A stretch of DNA of 64,000 nt from Streptomyces aurantiacus (GCF_001418335.1 NZ_LIPP01000110.1:59826-123825); one strand, 5' to 3'; shown: positions 43,409 to 51,737, counted from the first letter of the stretch. Translations and numbers: made by a program. Notes: generated from the sequence alone by a model not told the origin.

Positions 43409-43460
43409 CTCAGAGGGGCGCGGGGAACTGCGCGACCAGAAAACGACGACCCGCAGCCGA
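43409..43460. repeat. Dispersed GC-rich repeat copy between convergent genes
   Basis: CAGAGGGGCGCGGGGAACTG followed by CGCGACCAG and ACCCGCAGCCG. It fills the short gap between the PAS/GAF stop (43406) and the sigma factor end (43505). Confidence 0.75.
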
Positions 43461-43504
43461 CCACCGGCCTTCGGACGCGCCCCTCCGCGAACCCGCCGTA
43501 GGCG

Positions 43505-44299
43505 TTACGCGACGTCCCGCATCACCTGGTCCCGCAGCCGGTCGCAGCACCGGCTGATCAGTCGGGAGACATGCATCTGCGAGATGCCGAGCTGTTCGGC
43601 GATGCGGCTCTGGGTCATGTCGCGGAAGAACCGCATGTACAGGATGGCCCGTTCACGCTCGGGCAGAGCCTCAAGGCGGGGCTTGACCGCCTCGCGGTCT
43701 ATCACGACGTCGATGGCCGGGTCGGCCGAGCCCAGCGCGTCGCTCAGCGAGTATCCGTCCTCGCTGCCCGGCAGTTCGGCGTCCAGCGAGAGCGCCGTGA
43801 AGCTCTCCAGTGCCTCAAGACCGGTGCGTACGTCGTCCTCGCTCAGCTGCGCCTGCTTGGCGATCTCAGCGATCGTGGGCTGACGCCCTGAGATGGTCTG
43901 GGACAGGTCCTGACGGGCGAAGCGGACGCGGTTGCGCAGGTCCTGGACCCGGCGCGGCACGTGCAGGGTCCACATGTGGTCGCGGAAGTGACGCTTGATT
44001 TCACCGGTGACGGTCGGCACGGCGTAGCTCTCGAAGGCGTTCCCGCGCTCGGGGTCGTAGCGGTCGACGGCCTTGACCAGGCCGAGCGCCGCGACCTGCC
44101 GCAGGTCCTCGAAGCTCTCACCGCGGCTGCGGAACCGGCCGGCCAGCCGCTCCGCCATGGGCAGCCAGGCCTCGATGATCCGGTCGCGGAGGTCGTCGCG
44201 CCGTCGGCCAGGAGGCAGTGCGGCGAGTTCGCGGAAGTCCGCCGTGGTGTCGGGGGCGTCGTCGTGCGGGTGGTGCCCGGCGCTCGCGTGAGTTCGCAT
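43505..44299 (-). CDS. SigB/SigF-family RNA polymerase sigma factor
   Basis: The 264-residue product is a group 3 sigma factor: region 2 (EDLRQVAALGLVKAVDRYDPERGNAFESYAVPTVTGEIKRHFRDHMW), region 3 (QPTIAEIAKQAQLSEDDV) and region 4 (ALPERERAILYMRFFRDMTQSRIAEQLGISQMHVSRLI), given here in three parts. It belongs to the stress and development family that recognises GNNT-N15-GGGTAY promoters in Streptomyces. No anti-sigma factor is adjacent. ATG 44299 is the only start. A possible target promoter lies nearby (44412-44436). Confidence 0.92.
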   Translation of the reverse strand: MRTHASAGHHPHDDAPDTTADFRELAALPPGRRRDDLRDRIIEAWLPMAERLAGRFRSRGESFEDLRQVAALGLVKAVDRYDPERGNAFESYAVPTVTGEIKRHFRDHMWTLHVPRRVQDLRNRVRFARQDLSQTISGRQPTIAEIAKQAQLSEDDVRTGLEALESFTALSLDAELPGSEDGYSLSDALGSADPAIDVVIDREAVKPRLEALPERERAILYMRFFRDMTQSRIAEQLGISQMHVSRLISRCCDRLRDQVMRDVA

Positions 44300-44411
44300 G
44301 GTGCGTGCAACTCCCTTGAGGGGTGCCTTGGTTGGTGGTCAACCGTGGGAGCGCACCCCTGAGCCGGACGGGCACACCCGTGGGCGGGGGACACACCATT
44401 CCCACGGACGT

Positions 44412-44436
44412 GCCTCCTGTCCGAAGCACTGGGTAT
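44412..44436 (+). promoter_or_regulatory. SigB-type promoter consensus upstream of the CBS gene
   Basis: GCCT (44412-44415), 15 bases, then GGGTAT (44431-44436) exactly fits the Streptomyces sigma-B consensus GNNT-N14-16-GGGTAY. It points toward the CBS-domain gene about 190 bases downstream, with a large hairpin in between. The gap 44300-44627 otherwise shows no gene. Confidence 0.5.
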
Positions 44437-44539
44437 TCGCCTGCCCCACACGTCGCGGAGCAAACACGGGAGCCGGCCGGAGCCGGTCGTCCGCTCCGCG
44501 TCCGGCACCGGACGCTTAGCCCGCCGTCTCAGGGGTACT

Positions 44540-44574
44540 GCGGGCCACGTCGACGTCACACCGACGTGGCCCGC
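44540..44574 (+). terminator. Strong hairpin in the leader of the CBS gene
   Basis: GCGGGCCACGTCG (44540-44552) pairs perfectly with CGACGTGGCCCGC (44562-44574) around a nine-base loop. It lies 53 bases before the CBS gene start, downstream of the putative SigB-type promoter. It may terminate or attenuate transcription into the gene, or end an unrecognised upstream transcript. Confidence 0.55.
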
Positions 44575-44627
44575 GGTCCCGTATCCCCGGTCCGCAGCGG
44601 CCGGAGAGCGCTGGAAAGGTCCACAGC

Positions 44628-45056
44628 ATGGCTGTTTTCGTGAGGGAAGTCATGACGCCTGTCGTCGTCTCGGTCCGTCCGGACGCCTCGCTCGTCGAAG
44701 CGGCTCAGCTCATGCGTGCCCAGGACATCGGCGATGTCCTGGTGGCCGGCGACGGCAGGCTCATCGGCGTCCTGACCGACCGTGACATCACACTGCGCGC
44801 CGTCGCGAACGGTGCCGACCCGCTGACGGTCAGCGCCGAGGCGGTCTGCACTCCGGACCCGGTGGTGGTCGGCCCCGACGACTCGGTGGCGGTCGCGGTC
44901 GCGGTGATGCGCGAGCACGCCGTACGCCGCCTGCCGGTCGTCGAGGACGGCCACGCGATCGGCATGGTCAGCCTGGGCGACCTCGCGATCTCCGAGAACC
45001 CGGACTCGGCCCTCGCGGAGATCAGCCGCGCCGCACCGGAGCCCGGGGCCGGGTGA
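44628..45056 (+). CDS. Tandem CBS-domain protein
   Basis: The 142-residue protein consists of two CBS motifs: VREVMTPVVVSVRPDASLVEAAQLM with LIGVLTDRDI, and VCTPDPVVVGPDDSVAVAVAVM with AIGMVSLGDLA. Such pairs bind AMP, ATP or related ligands and regulate other proteins. It is often stress-induced in actinobacteria, which fits the SigB-type site upstream. The start ATG is preceded by GGAAAGG-like sequence. A triple repeat begins in its last codons. Confidence 0.88.
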   Translation: MAVFVREVMTPVVVSVRPDASLVEAAQLMRAQDIGDVLVAGDGRLIGVLTDRDITLRAVANGADPLTVSAEAVCTPDPVVVGPDDSVAVAVAVMREHAVRRLPVVEDGHAIGMVSLGDLAISENPDSALAEISRAAPEPGAG

Positions 45057-45094
45057 CGTCAGACCTGGGTGACGTCAGGCCCGGGTGACGTCAG
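45051..45094. repeat. Three 16-base direct repeats with TGACGTCA core
   Basis: GGGTGACGTCAG occurs at 45051, 45067 and 45083, exactly 16 bases apart. The first copy covers the stop codon of the CBS gene. Each holds TGACGTCA, an eight-base palindrome. A pair of ACAGAGCCGCGCAG copies follows at about 45112-45142. They could be regulator sites for the PfpI gene or a small expansion of the CBS gene end. Confidence 0.6.
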
Positions 45095-45160
45095 GTTCGA
45101 GTCGCCATACAACAGAGCCGCGCAGGACAGAGCCGCGCAGAACGGAAGGACTGGAATCTC

Positions 45161-45706
45161 ATGCGTATCGCGTTTCTGATGGCGCCGGAGGGCGTCGAGC
45201 AGATCGAACTCACCGATCCCTGGCACGCCGTCGTCGAGGCCGGTGACGAACCCGTGCTGCTGTCGACGGAGCCGGGGCAGATCCAGGCGTTCAACCATCT
45301 CGACAAGGCGGACCAGTTCCCTGTGCAGCAGGTCGTGGGCGAGGCCTCGGCCGACTCCTTCGACGGCCTGGTACTCCCCGGCGGCGTGGCCAATCCGGAC
45401 GCGCTGCGCATGGACGAGCAGGCGGTGTCGTTCGTGCGTGACTTCTTCGAGCAGGGGCGACCGGTCGCCGCGATCTGCCACGCCCCGTGGACGCTCATCG
45501 AGGCCGACGTGGTCCGCGGCCGTACCCTCACCTCGTGGCCGAGTCTGCGCACCGACATCCGCAACGCGGGCGCCACCTGGGTCGACGAGCAGGTGTCGGT
45601 CTGCGGCGCGGGACCCTCGACACTCATCACGAGTCGCAAGCCGGACGACCTCAAGGCGTTCTGCGAGGCGTTCGTGCCGGAGTTCCAGAAGCGCAAGCAG
45701 GGCTGA
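45161..45706 (+). CDS. PfpI/DJ-1-family type 1 glutamine amidotransferase-like protein
   Basis: The 181-residue product is a DJ-1/PfpI protein with the nucleophilic-elbow cysteine in VAAICHAPWTLIEA and a preceding Glu region. YhbO/PfpI-like members act as deglycases, proteases or stress protection proteins. It is preceded by GGAAGGA and lies downstream of the CBS gene with the 16-base repeats between them, consistent with a stress module. Confidence 0.88.
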   Translation: MRIAFLMAPEGVEQIELTDPWHAVVEAGDEPVLLSTEPGQIQAFNHLDKADQFPVQQVVGEASADSFDGLVLPGGVANPDALRMDEQAVSFVRDFFEQGRPVAAICHAPWTLIEADVVRGRTLTSWPSLRTDIRNAGATWVDEQVSVCGAGPSTLITSRKPDDLKAFCEAFVPEFQKRKQG

Positions 45707-45732
45707 CCCGACCCGGCATCCCCTGTCCGGCC

Positions 45733-45781
45733 ACTCGACTGCTCGACTGCTCGGCCACCCGACTACTCAGCTACTCGGCTC
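45733..45781. repeat. Short imperfect repeats between convergent genes
   Basis: CGACTGCT is repeated twice, followed by degenerate CGACTACTCAGCTACTCGG copies. It fills the gap between the PfpI gene and the small gene on the other strand. Confidence 0.45.
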
Positions 45782-45998
45782 CGCGTTCCCGCGCCCCCGC
45801 ACGCGTCCTGCCCCGGGCGACCGGGCGGCGCGGGTTGCGGCGCAGATACTCGCCCTCCAGTTCCGCCATTCGGATGTTGTGGGCGCGCAGGGCGTCGTTC
45901 GAACCGTGCAGCAGGGTGTCGTGACGGGTGCGGTGGATCGTCTCCAGCTCTCGCATCAACTGCTGCTCGTCGAGGAGGCTCGGGTCGACTCCGGTCAT
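45771..45998 (-). CDS. Small DUF6158-like protein
   Basis: The 75-residue product begins MTGVDPSLLDEQQLMRELETIHRTRHDTLLHGSNDALRAHNIRMAELEGEYLRRNPRR (described in parts), a strongly helical segment followed by a basic tail. Such small proteins are widespread and uncharacterised in Streptomyces, often near stress genes. ATG 45998 is the start. The DUF assignment is from memory of the family and is tentative. Confidence 0.65.
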   Translation of the reverse strand: MTGVDPSLLDEQQLMRELETIHRTRHDTLLHGSNDALRAHNIRMAELEGEYLRRNPRRPVARGRTRAGARERGAE

Positions 45999-46093
45999 GG
46001 TGGTACCCCGATCATCACGTCCGTCGGTGTAAGTCCGGCCCTACACCCCCACTCTACGAACACCTCACCCCAAGGCGCCCCTCGGAGGGGCAC

Positions 46094-46140
46094 GCCCCTT
46101 TAAGGGGCGCGGGGAACTGCGCGACAAGCCCCCACGGCGC
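46094..46140. repeat. Dispersed GC-rich repeat copy with short hairpin
   Basis: GCCCCTTTAAGGGGC (46094-46108) forms a small hairpin that runs into AGGGGCGCGGGGAACTGCGC. It lies beyond the end of the minus-strand ABC-F gene. The gap 45999-46169 contains nothing else. Confidence 0.75.
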
Positions 46141-46169
46141 GGCACGTGCCACAAAACCCGCCACCGCGC

Positions 46170-47789
46170 TTAGCGGACACGCTCGACCCGCCGCTCGTCC
46201 CACACCGGCTCCGTCGTCTCCCGCACCCGCCCGTCGCTGCCGAACACCAGATAGCGGTCGAACGCGCGAGCGAACCACCGGTCGTGGGTGACGGCCAGTA
46301 CCGTGCCCTGGTAGGCCTCAAGCCCCTCCTGAAGGGCCTCGGCGGACTCCAGGTCGAGGTTGTCGGTGGGCTCGTCGAGGAGCAGCGCCGTGGAGCCCTC
46401 CAGTTCCAGCAGGAGGATCTGGAAGCGGGCCTGCTGGCCGCCCGACAGCCGGTCGAACCGCTGCTCCGCCTGGGCCGTCAGCTCGTACCGCCGCAGCCGT
46501 GACATCGCGGCGCCGCGGTCCTGGGCGTGCTCGCTCCACAGGATGTCGAGCAGGACGCGCCCCTCCAGTTCGGGGTGTGCGTGGGTCTGTGCGAAGTGGC
46601 CGGCCACGACCCGCGCGCCGAGCTTCCACTCCCCCGAGTGCGCCACCTCGCCGCCGGCCAGCAGCCGCAGGAAGTGCGACTTGCCCGAGCCGTTCGAGCC
46701 GAGCACGGCGACCCGTTCGCCGTAGAAGACCTCCAGGTCGAAGGGTTGCATCAGCCCGGTGAGTTCCAGCCCCTTGCACGTCACGGCCCGTACGCCGGTG
46801 CGTCCGCCGTGCAGGCGCATCGTGATGTCCTGCTCGCGCGGCGGCTCCGGCGGCGGCCCGGCCTCCTCGAACTTGCGGAGCCTGGTCTGCGCGGCCTGGT
46901 AGCGCGAGGCCAGCTCATGACTGATGGAGGCCGCCTGGCGCAGGGTGAGCACCAGCTTCTTGAGCTGGGCGTGTTTCTCGTCCCAGCGCCGCCGCAGCTC
47001 CTCGAAGCGCGCGAAGCGCTCGCGGCGGGCCTCGTGGTACGTGGCGAAGCCGCCGCCGTGCACCCAGGCGTCGGCGCCTGCCGGGCCCGGCTCCACGCTG
47101 ACGATCTTCTCGGCCGAGCGGGAGAGCAGCTCCCGGTCGTGGGAGACGAACAGGACCGTCTTACGGGTCTCCCGCAGCCGCTCCTCCAGCCAGCGCTTGC
47201 CGGGCACGTCGAGGTAGTTGTCCGGTTCGTCGAGGAGCAGCACCTCGTCGGAGCCGCGCAGCAGCGCCTCAAGGACGAGCCGCTTCTGCTCACCGCCCGA
47301 CAGGGTCCGTACCTCGCGGAACTGCGCCGTGTCGTACGGCATGCCGAGCGCGGCCATGGTGCACATGTCCCAGAGCGTCTCGGCCTCGTACCCCTGGGCC
47401 TCGGCCCAGTCCGAGAGTGCCTGCGCGTACTGCATCTGCGCGGCCTCGTCGTCGACGGTCATGATGGCGTGCTCGGCGCGGTCCACGGCGTGGGCCACCT
47501 CGCGGATGCGGGGCTGTGCCGCCGACACGAGCAGGTCGCGCACGGTCGTCTCGTCCCGTACGGACCCCACGAACTGGCGCATCACACCGAGTCCGCCGCT
47601 CACCGTGACGGTGCCGCCGTGCGGTTTCAGCTCTCCCGAGATCAGCCGCAGCAGGGTCGTCTTCCCGGCGCCGTTGGGCCCCACGAGCGCCACCACGGCC
47701 CCTTCGCCCACCCGGAAGGAGACGTCGCCGAGCAGCGCCCTCCCGTCGGGAAGGTAGTACTCCAGGTGCGCGGCTTCGAGATGTCCCAT
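46170..47789 (-). CDS. ABC-F family ATPase
   Basis: The 539-residue soluble protein has two ABC nucleotide-binding domains. The first has GPNGAGKTT, RTLSGGEQKR and LLLDEPDNYLD; the second has GSNGSGKSH, DRLSGGQQAR and LLLDEPTDNLD. A charged linker with RARERFARFEELRRRWDEKHAQLKK-like helices (described, not quoted in full) lies between. There are no membrane domains. ABC-F proteins act on the ribosome in translation or antibiotic resistance. ATG 47789 is used. It is divergent from the PAP2/DAGK gene with an 81-base gap. Confidence 0.9.
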   Translation of the reverse strand: MGHLEAAHLEYYLPDGRALLGDVSFRVGEGAVVALVGPNGAGKTTLLRLISGELKPHGGTVTVSGGLGVMRQFVGSVRDETTVRDLLVSAAQPRIREVAHAVDRAEHAIMTVDDEAAQMQYAQALSDWAEAQGYEAETLWDMCTMAALGMPYDTAQFREVRTLSGGEQKRLVLEALLRGSDEVLLLDEPDNYLDVPGKRWLEERLRETRKTVLFVSHDRELLSRSAEKIVSVEPGPAGADAWVHGGGFATYHEARRERFARFEELRRRWDEKHAQLKKLVLTLRQAASISHELASRYQAAQTRLRKFEEAGPPPEPPREQDITMRLHGGRTGVRAVTCKGLELTGLMQPFDLEVFYGERVAVLGSNGSGKSHFLRLLAGGEVAHSGEWKLGARVVAGHFAQTHAHPELEGRVLLDILWSEHAQDRGAAMSRLRRYELTAQAEQRFDRLSGGQQARFQILLLELEGSTALLLDEPTDNLDLESAEALQEGLEAYQGTVLAVTHDRWFARAFDRYLVFGSDGRVRETTEPVWDERRVERVR

Positions 47790-47870
47790 GGTCGCGCATT
47801 GTCCGGGGCGGACGGGTGAGGGAGCAAACGGATATGCGGGGTACGGGCCTGCCGGGGTACAAGATGACGC

Positions 47871-49361
47871 ATGACCGCAGACATAGACCTCACCGCCCCC
47901 GGGCCCGGCCACACCCTGCGCGACCGGCTGCTGGCCCTGGACCTCCGCGCCTTCGAGGCGGTCGCGGCCCGGCACTGGCCGGGCGCGGACCCGCTGCTGC
48001 CGAGGCTGAGCCGGGGCGCGAACCACGGGGTGCTGTGGTTCGGCATGGCGGCGGCCCTCGCGGCGACCGGCTCGCCGCGGGCGCGCCGCGCGGCCGTCCG
48101 CGGTATCGCCTCGCTCGCCGTGGCCTCGGCCACGATCAACACGGTGGGCAAGCGCTCGGTGCGCCGCCCGCGCCCCCTGCTGGACACCGTGCCGCTGATG
48201 CGGCAGCTGAAGCGGCAGCCGATCACCACCTCCTTCCCCTCGGGTCACTCGGCGTCCGCGGCGGCCTTCGCGACGGGCGTCGCCCTGGAGTCCGGCCCGC
48301 TCGGCGCGGTGGTGGCCCCGGTGGCCGCCGGGGTGGCCCTGTCCCGCATCTACACGGGCGCGCACTTCCCGAGCGACGTACTCGCCGGGGCGGCGTTCGG
48401 CGTGGGCACCGCCTTCGCCGTACGCGCTCTCGTGCCGACGCGTGGCCAGCTGCCGTCCCCGGGGCGTCCGCGCGCGGATGTGCCCGCCCTGCGGGACGGG
48501 GAGGGCCTGGTGCTCGTGGTCAACAAGGCGGCCGGCACCTCGGAACGTATGCGCGCCCTCGGTGACGCCCTGCCGCTCGCCGAGCTGGTGGAGTGCGAAC
48601 CCGACCGGCTGCGGGCCGAGTTGGAGAAGGCCGCGGCCCGCGCCCAGGTGCTGGGGGTGTGCGGCGGCGACGGCACGGTGAACGCCGCCGCCACGGTGGC
48701 GCTGCGCCAGGGCCTCCCGCTCGCCGTGCTGCCGGGCGGCACGCTCAACCACTTCGCCAAGGATCTGGGCGTGGAGGACGTACGCGGCCTGAGCCGTGCC
48801 CTGTCGGAGGGCGAGGCCGTACGGGTGGATGTGGGCCGGTTCTCCGCCGGTGACCAGGAGGGCTTCTTCCTGAACACGTGCAGCCTGGGTGTCTACCCGG
48901 AGCTGGTGCGCGAGCGGAACCGCTGGTCGAAGCGGATCGGCGGCTGGCCGGCCGGAGTGGTCGCGGCTCTGCGCGTCCTGCGCGCCGGCCGGCATCCGCT
49001 GCGGGCCGAGCTCGACGGCGAGGAACGGCCGCTCTGGCTCCTGTTCGCCGGAAACGGCACCTACCACCGGACCGGACCGCTGCCCGCCCGCCGCCACGAC
49101 CTCGCGGACGGCCGCCTCGACGTGCGGGTCGTGCACGGCGGCCGTTTCCCGGCCCTGCGTCTCTTCGCCGCTGCCGCGGCCGGACCGCTGACCCGCTCGT
49201 CCTCGCACTCTGCGGTCCGGGTCGGCGGCCTGCGTGTGCAGGGCGTGGAGCCGGGCACCCTGCTGGCCTTCGACGGCGAAGTCACCACGATGGGGGGCGA
49301 TGTGACGATCCAGAAGCTCCCGGAGGCACTGACGGTCTACCGGCCGAGCATGCGCCGCTGA
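47871..49361 (+). CDS. Bifunctional PAP2 phosphatase / diacylglycerol kinase-like protein
   Basis: The 496-residue protein fuses a PAP2 phosphatase domain (GKRSVRRPRP, TSFPSGHSASAAAFATG, SRIYTGAHFPSDVLAG) to a DAGK/LCB5-type lipid kinase domain (GVCGGDGTVNAAATVALRQG, LPGGTLNHFAKDLG). The two activities move phosphate to and from lipids, so it may cycle phosphatidic acid or a polyprenyl lipid. The N-terminal part has several hydrophobic segments. ATG 47871 is the start. Confidence 0.93.
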   Translation: MTADIDLTAPGPGHTLRDRLLALDLRAFEAVAARHWPGADPLLPRLSRGANHGVLWFGMAAALAATGSPRARRAAVRGIASLAVASATINTVGKRSVRRPRPLLDTVPLMRQLKRQPITTSFPSGHSASAAAFATGVALESGPLGAVVAPVAAGVALSRIYTGAHFPSDVLAGAAFGVGTAFAVRALVPTRGQLPSPGRPRADVPALRDGEGLVLVVNKAAGTSERMRALGDALPLAELVECEPDRLRAELEKAAARAQVLGVCGGDGTVNAAATVALRQGLPLAVLPGGTLNHFAKDLGVEDVRGLSRALSEGEAVRVDVGRFSAGDQEGFFLNTCSLGVYPELVRERNRWSKRIGGWPAGVVAALRVLRAGRHPLRAELDGEERPLWLLFAGNGTYHRTGPLPARRHDLADGRLDVRVVHGGRFPALRLFAAAAAGPLTRSSSHSAVRVGGLRVQGVEPGTLLAFDGEVTTMGGDVTIQKLPEALTVYRPSMRR

Positions 49362-49525
49362 GCCACCGAAAACTCATGCGGGAAACTCAAGCAAGCGAAG
49401 GGTGACTACTCGTCAGTCCGTATCGCAAGACGTGGGTCTCATCATCCGACATGGCGGCGTAGCTTGACCCGTATCCGCCGCGGGGTCGCTCCGCGGGGTC
49501 CGGTACGAGTTGAGGGGACGCCGCC

Positions 49526-50344
49526 ATGCCGAAGGAGACCGCCGTCTACACGCACGGCCACCACGAGTCCGTGCTGCGCTCGCACACCTGGCGCACGGCC
49601 GCCAACTCGGCGGCCTACCTCCTCGGCTCGCTGAAGCCCCACATGCAGATCCTGGACATCGGCTGCGGTCCCGGCACCATCACCGCCGACCTGGCCGAGC
49701 TGGTCCCGGACGGACACGTCACCGGCGTCGACCACGCGCCCGGCATTCTGGACCAGGCGCGCGCCACGGCCGCCGAACGAGGCCTGCGCAACGTCGAGTT
49801 CGCCGTCGCGGACGTCCACGCGCTGGACTGTCCGGACAACACCTTCTGTGTCGTCCACGCCCACCAGGTGCTCCAGCACGTGGGCGACCCGGTGCAGGCG
49901 CTGCGGGAGATGTACCGGGTCACGAAGCCGGGAGGTCTCGTCGCCGTCCGCGACTCGGACTACGCGGCGATGACCTGGTATCCGCGGTCCCCGGGCATGG
50001 ACGACTGGCTCGACCTGTACCGGCGGGTGGCGCGCGCCAACGGCGGCGAGCCGGACGCCGGGCGGCGCCTCAAGTCCTGGGCGCTGGCGGCCGGCTTCGA
50101 GGACATCACCGCCTCGGCCGGTACCTGGTGCTACTCGACGGCCGAGGAACGGGCCTGGTGGAGCGGTCTGTGGGCGGACCGCACGGTCGCCTCCGCGTAC
50201 GCGGCGCTCGCCGTGGAGGGGGGTCACGCCGACGGGGAGCAGCTGCGGGCGGTTGCCTCGGCGTGGCGGGCGTGGGGGCTGGCGGAGGACGGCTGGTTCT
50301 CGGTCCTGCACGGGGAAATCCTGTGCCGCAAGCCGACGACCTGA
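49526..50344 (+). CDS. Class I SAM-dependent methyltransferase
   Basis: The 272-residue product has motif I ILDIGCGPGTITADLAEL, motif II GVDHAPGILDQAR, then CVVHAHQVLQHVGDPVQALREMYRVTKPGGLVAVRDSDYA. It begins MPKETAVYTHGHHESVLRSHTWRTA, a start seen in UbiE/COQ5-like enzymes. The acceptor is unknown. An inverted-repeat terminator follows at 50361-50445. Confidence 0.88.
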   Translation: MPKETAVYTHGHHESVLRSHTWRTAANSAAYLLGSLKPHMQILDIGCGPGTITADLAELVPDGHVTGVDHAPGILDQARATAAERGLRNVEFAVADVHALDCPDNTFCVVHAHQVLQHVGDPVQALREMYRVTKPGGLVAVRDSDYAAMTWYPRSPGMDDWLDLYRRVARANGGEPDAGRRLKSWALAAGFEDITASAGTWCYSTAEERAWWSGLWADRTVASAYAALAVEGGHADGEQLRAVASAWRAWGLAEDGWFSVLHGEILCRKPTT

Positions 50345-50360
50345 TGCCTTGAGTTTCGCC

Positions 50361-50445
50361 TGCGGGCCCGGTGGGGGTTGCTCGCGCAGTTCCCCGCGCC
50401 CCTGAAAAGCGGGGAACTGCGCGGCCGGCCCCCACCGGGCCCGCA
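50361..50445. terminator. Long inverted repeat built from the dispersed element, between convergent genes
   Basis: TGCGGGCCCGGTGGGGG (50361-50377) pairs with 50429-50445, and inner GCGCAGTTCCCC (50384-50395) pairs with GGGGAACTGCGC (50411-50422). It carries the dispersed core. It separates the methyltransferase gene from gvpK. Confidence 0.8.
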
Positions 50446-50452
50446 GCCGGAC

Positions 50453-50779
50453 CTACTCCCTGGGGAGCAGCGGGCCCAGTGGCCCGAGGTCCAGGTTCAG
50501 GTCCTCCGGCCGCAGCCCGTAGCGGTCCCGCAGCTCGGCCATCCGGTCGTCGAGGAGCATCAGCGTCAGTCCGATCCGCTCCTCCTGGTCCTCCGACAGA
50601 TCACCCGTGTCGAACCGCCGCACGGCCTGCCGCTCCATGAGCTGCCGCAGCAGCTCGACCACGGTCAGCACCAGCTTGATCAGGTCCCGCTCCACGGTGT
50701 CCGGTTCGAGGTCGAGACGGCTGCGCCCTGCCTTCCCGGCCACCTGCCCTGCGGTCCTCGCTGTCGCGTCCCCGTTCAC
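50453..50779 (-). CDS. gvpK: Gas vesicle protein GvpK
   Basis: The 108-residue product has the GvpK-specific segment RLDLEPDTVERDLIKLVLTVVELLRQLMERQAVRRFD (in parts) and LNLDLGPLGPLLP at the end. GvpK is a minor gas vesicle protein needed for assembly. GTG 50779 overlaps the stop of gvpS by four bases. It is the last gene of the gvp operon, followed by a long inverted repeat. Confidence 0.93.
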   Translation of the reverse strand: MNGDATARTAGQVAGKAGRSRLDLEPDTVERDLIKLVLTVVELLRQLMERQAVRRFDTGDLSEDQEERIGLTLMLLDDRMAELRDRYGLRPEDLNLDLGPLGPLLPRE

Positions 50780-50964
50780 AGCAGGTCGTCCCAGGGCGCG
50801 GGCACGTTCTCGTTCACCGAGCTGATGAGCGCGTTCAGGTCGATGCGTACGAGGTCGACGTCCGCGATCCGCAGGGTGAGGTCACCGGTGATGACGACCC
50901 CGCCCGCGAGCAGCCGGTCGAGCAGGTCGACCAGGGCGACCTCCCGGCGTTCCACGACAGTCAC
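50776..50964 (-). CDS. gvpS: Gas vesicle protein GvpS (GvpA/J family)
   Basis: The 62-residue product is a short GvpA-family protein: VALVDLLDRLLAGGVVITGDLTLRIADVDLVRIDLNALISSV. In Streptomyces gvp clusters the gene between gvpL and gvpK is gvpS. Its start overlaps the gvpL stop. It is likely a minor shell or nucleation component. Confidence 0.88.
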   Translation of the reverse strand: MTVVERREVALVDLLDRLLAGGVVITGDLTLRIADVDLVRIDLNALISSVNENVPAPWDDLL

Positions 50965-51737
50965 GCGTCCTCCCCGCTGAACGAGTAGGCAGCCCAGGGA
51001 CCCGTGAGCTCGACCCGCAGCCCGGGAGCGTCGTCCTTCGTACGGTCCACCAGTTCCACGAACGCCTCTGACTCCGTGCGCGGCACCAGATAGGCGGCGT
51101 TCAGGATGTTACGGCCGGGCGCGCGGGAGAGCGCCGCGTTCTGCGGGGCGTGGATCCGGGTGTCCTCCGCGTACCCGGAAAGGGACTCGTGGAGCCGGCG
51201 CGCGAACTGCTCGGCCTGCTCCCACTTCTCCTCGTGCTCCCTGCGCTGGTTGCGCCGCTGCCGCAGATAGTCGCGCCCCGACCCGGTCCTTCCGGTCCTT
51301 CCGGTCCTTCCGGGTTCCGATTCCGGTTCCGGTTCCGGTTCCGGTTCCGAGTACACCTTCACTCCCCATTCGACCCGCCCGTCGAGCCGGTCGAGTGTCC
51401 GCAGGAAGGTCTCCTTCCGTTCCTGCATCATCGTCCGGACGCCGCTGTCGTCCCGGAACACCGTGGCGAGCCGGAGCGGCAGCGGCGTGGTGACGACGGT
51501 GAGCGCGTCGATCACGTTCTGGTGGGCCCGCGCGGTCGCGCCGAGCCAGTCGAGGTCCTCCAGGTGGGCCCGCAGCGGCTCCTCGGCGAAGTCGCCCTCC
51601 GGAACGTGGCCGACGACGGCGACCAGGTCGTGGTGGACCAGCTGCTTGGGCGGCACCCCTGCCACCCCTGTCAGCTGGGCCGGCAGGGGCGTACCGAACG
51701 GGCGGCAGACGGCGTAGACGTAGCGCAGACCACTCAT
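50961..51737 (-). CDS. gvpL: Gas vesicle protein GvpL (GvpF/L family)
   Basis: The 258-residue product has the GvpF/L fold: LRYVYAVCRPFG at the N-terminus and the C-terminal LNAAYLVPRTESEAFVELVD. Between residues about 131 and 150 lies a low-complexity insert of Glu-Pro then Gly-Arg-Thr repeats, encoded by tandem TTCCGG and CCTTCCGGT units. GvpF/L proteins are minor interior components or nucleation adaptors. Overlaps with gvpJ and gvpS imply coupled translation. Confidence 0.9.
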   Translation of the reverse strand: MSGLRYVYAVCRPFGTPLPAQLTGVAGVPPKQLVHHDLVAVVGHVPEGDFAEEPLRAHLEDLDWLGATARAHQNVIDALTVVTTPLPLRLATVFRDDSGVRTMMQERKETFLRTLDRLDGRVEWGVKVYSEPEPEPEPESEPGRTGRTGRTGSGRDYLRQRRNQRREHEEKWEQAEQFARRLHESLSGYAEDTRIHAPQNAALSRAPGRNILNAAYLVPRTESEAFVELVDRTKDDAPGLRVELTGPWAAYSFSGEDA

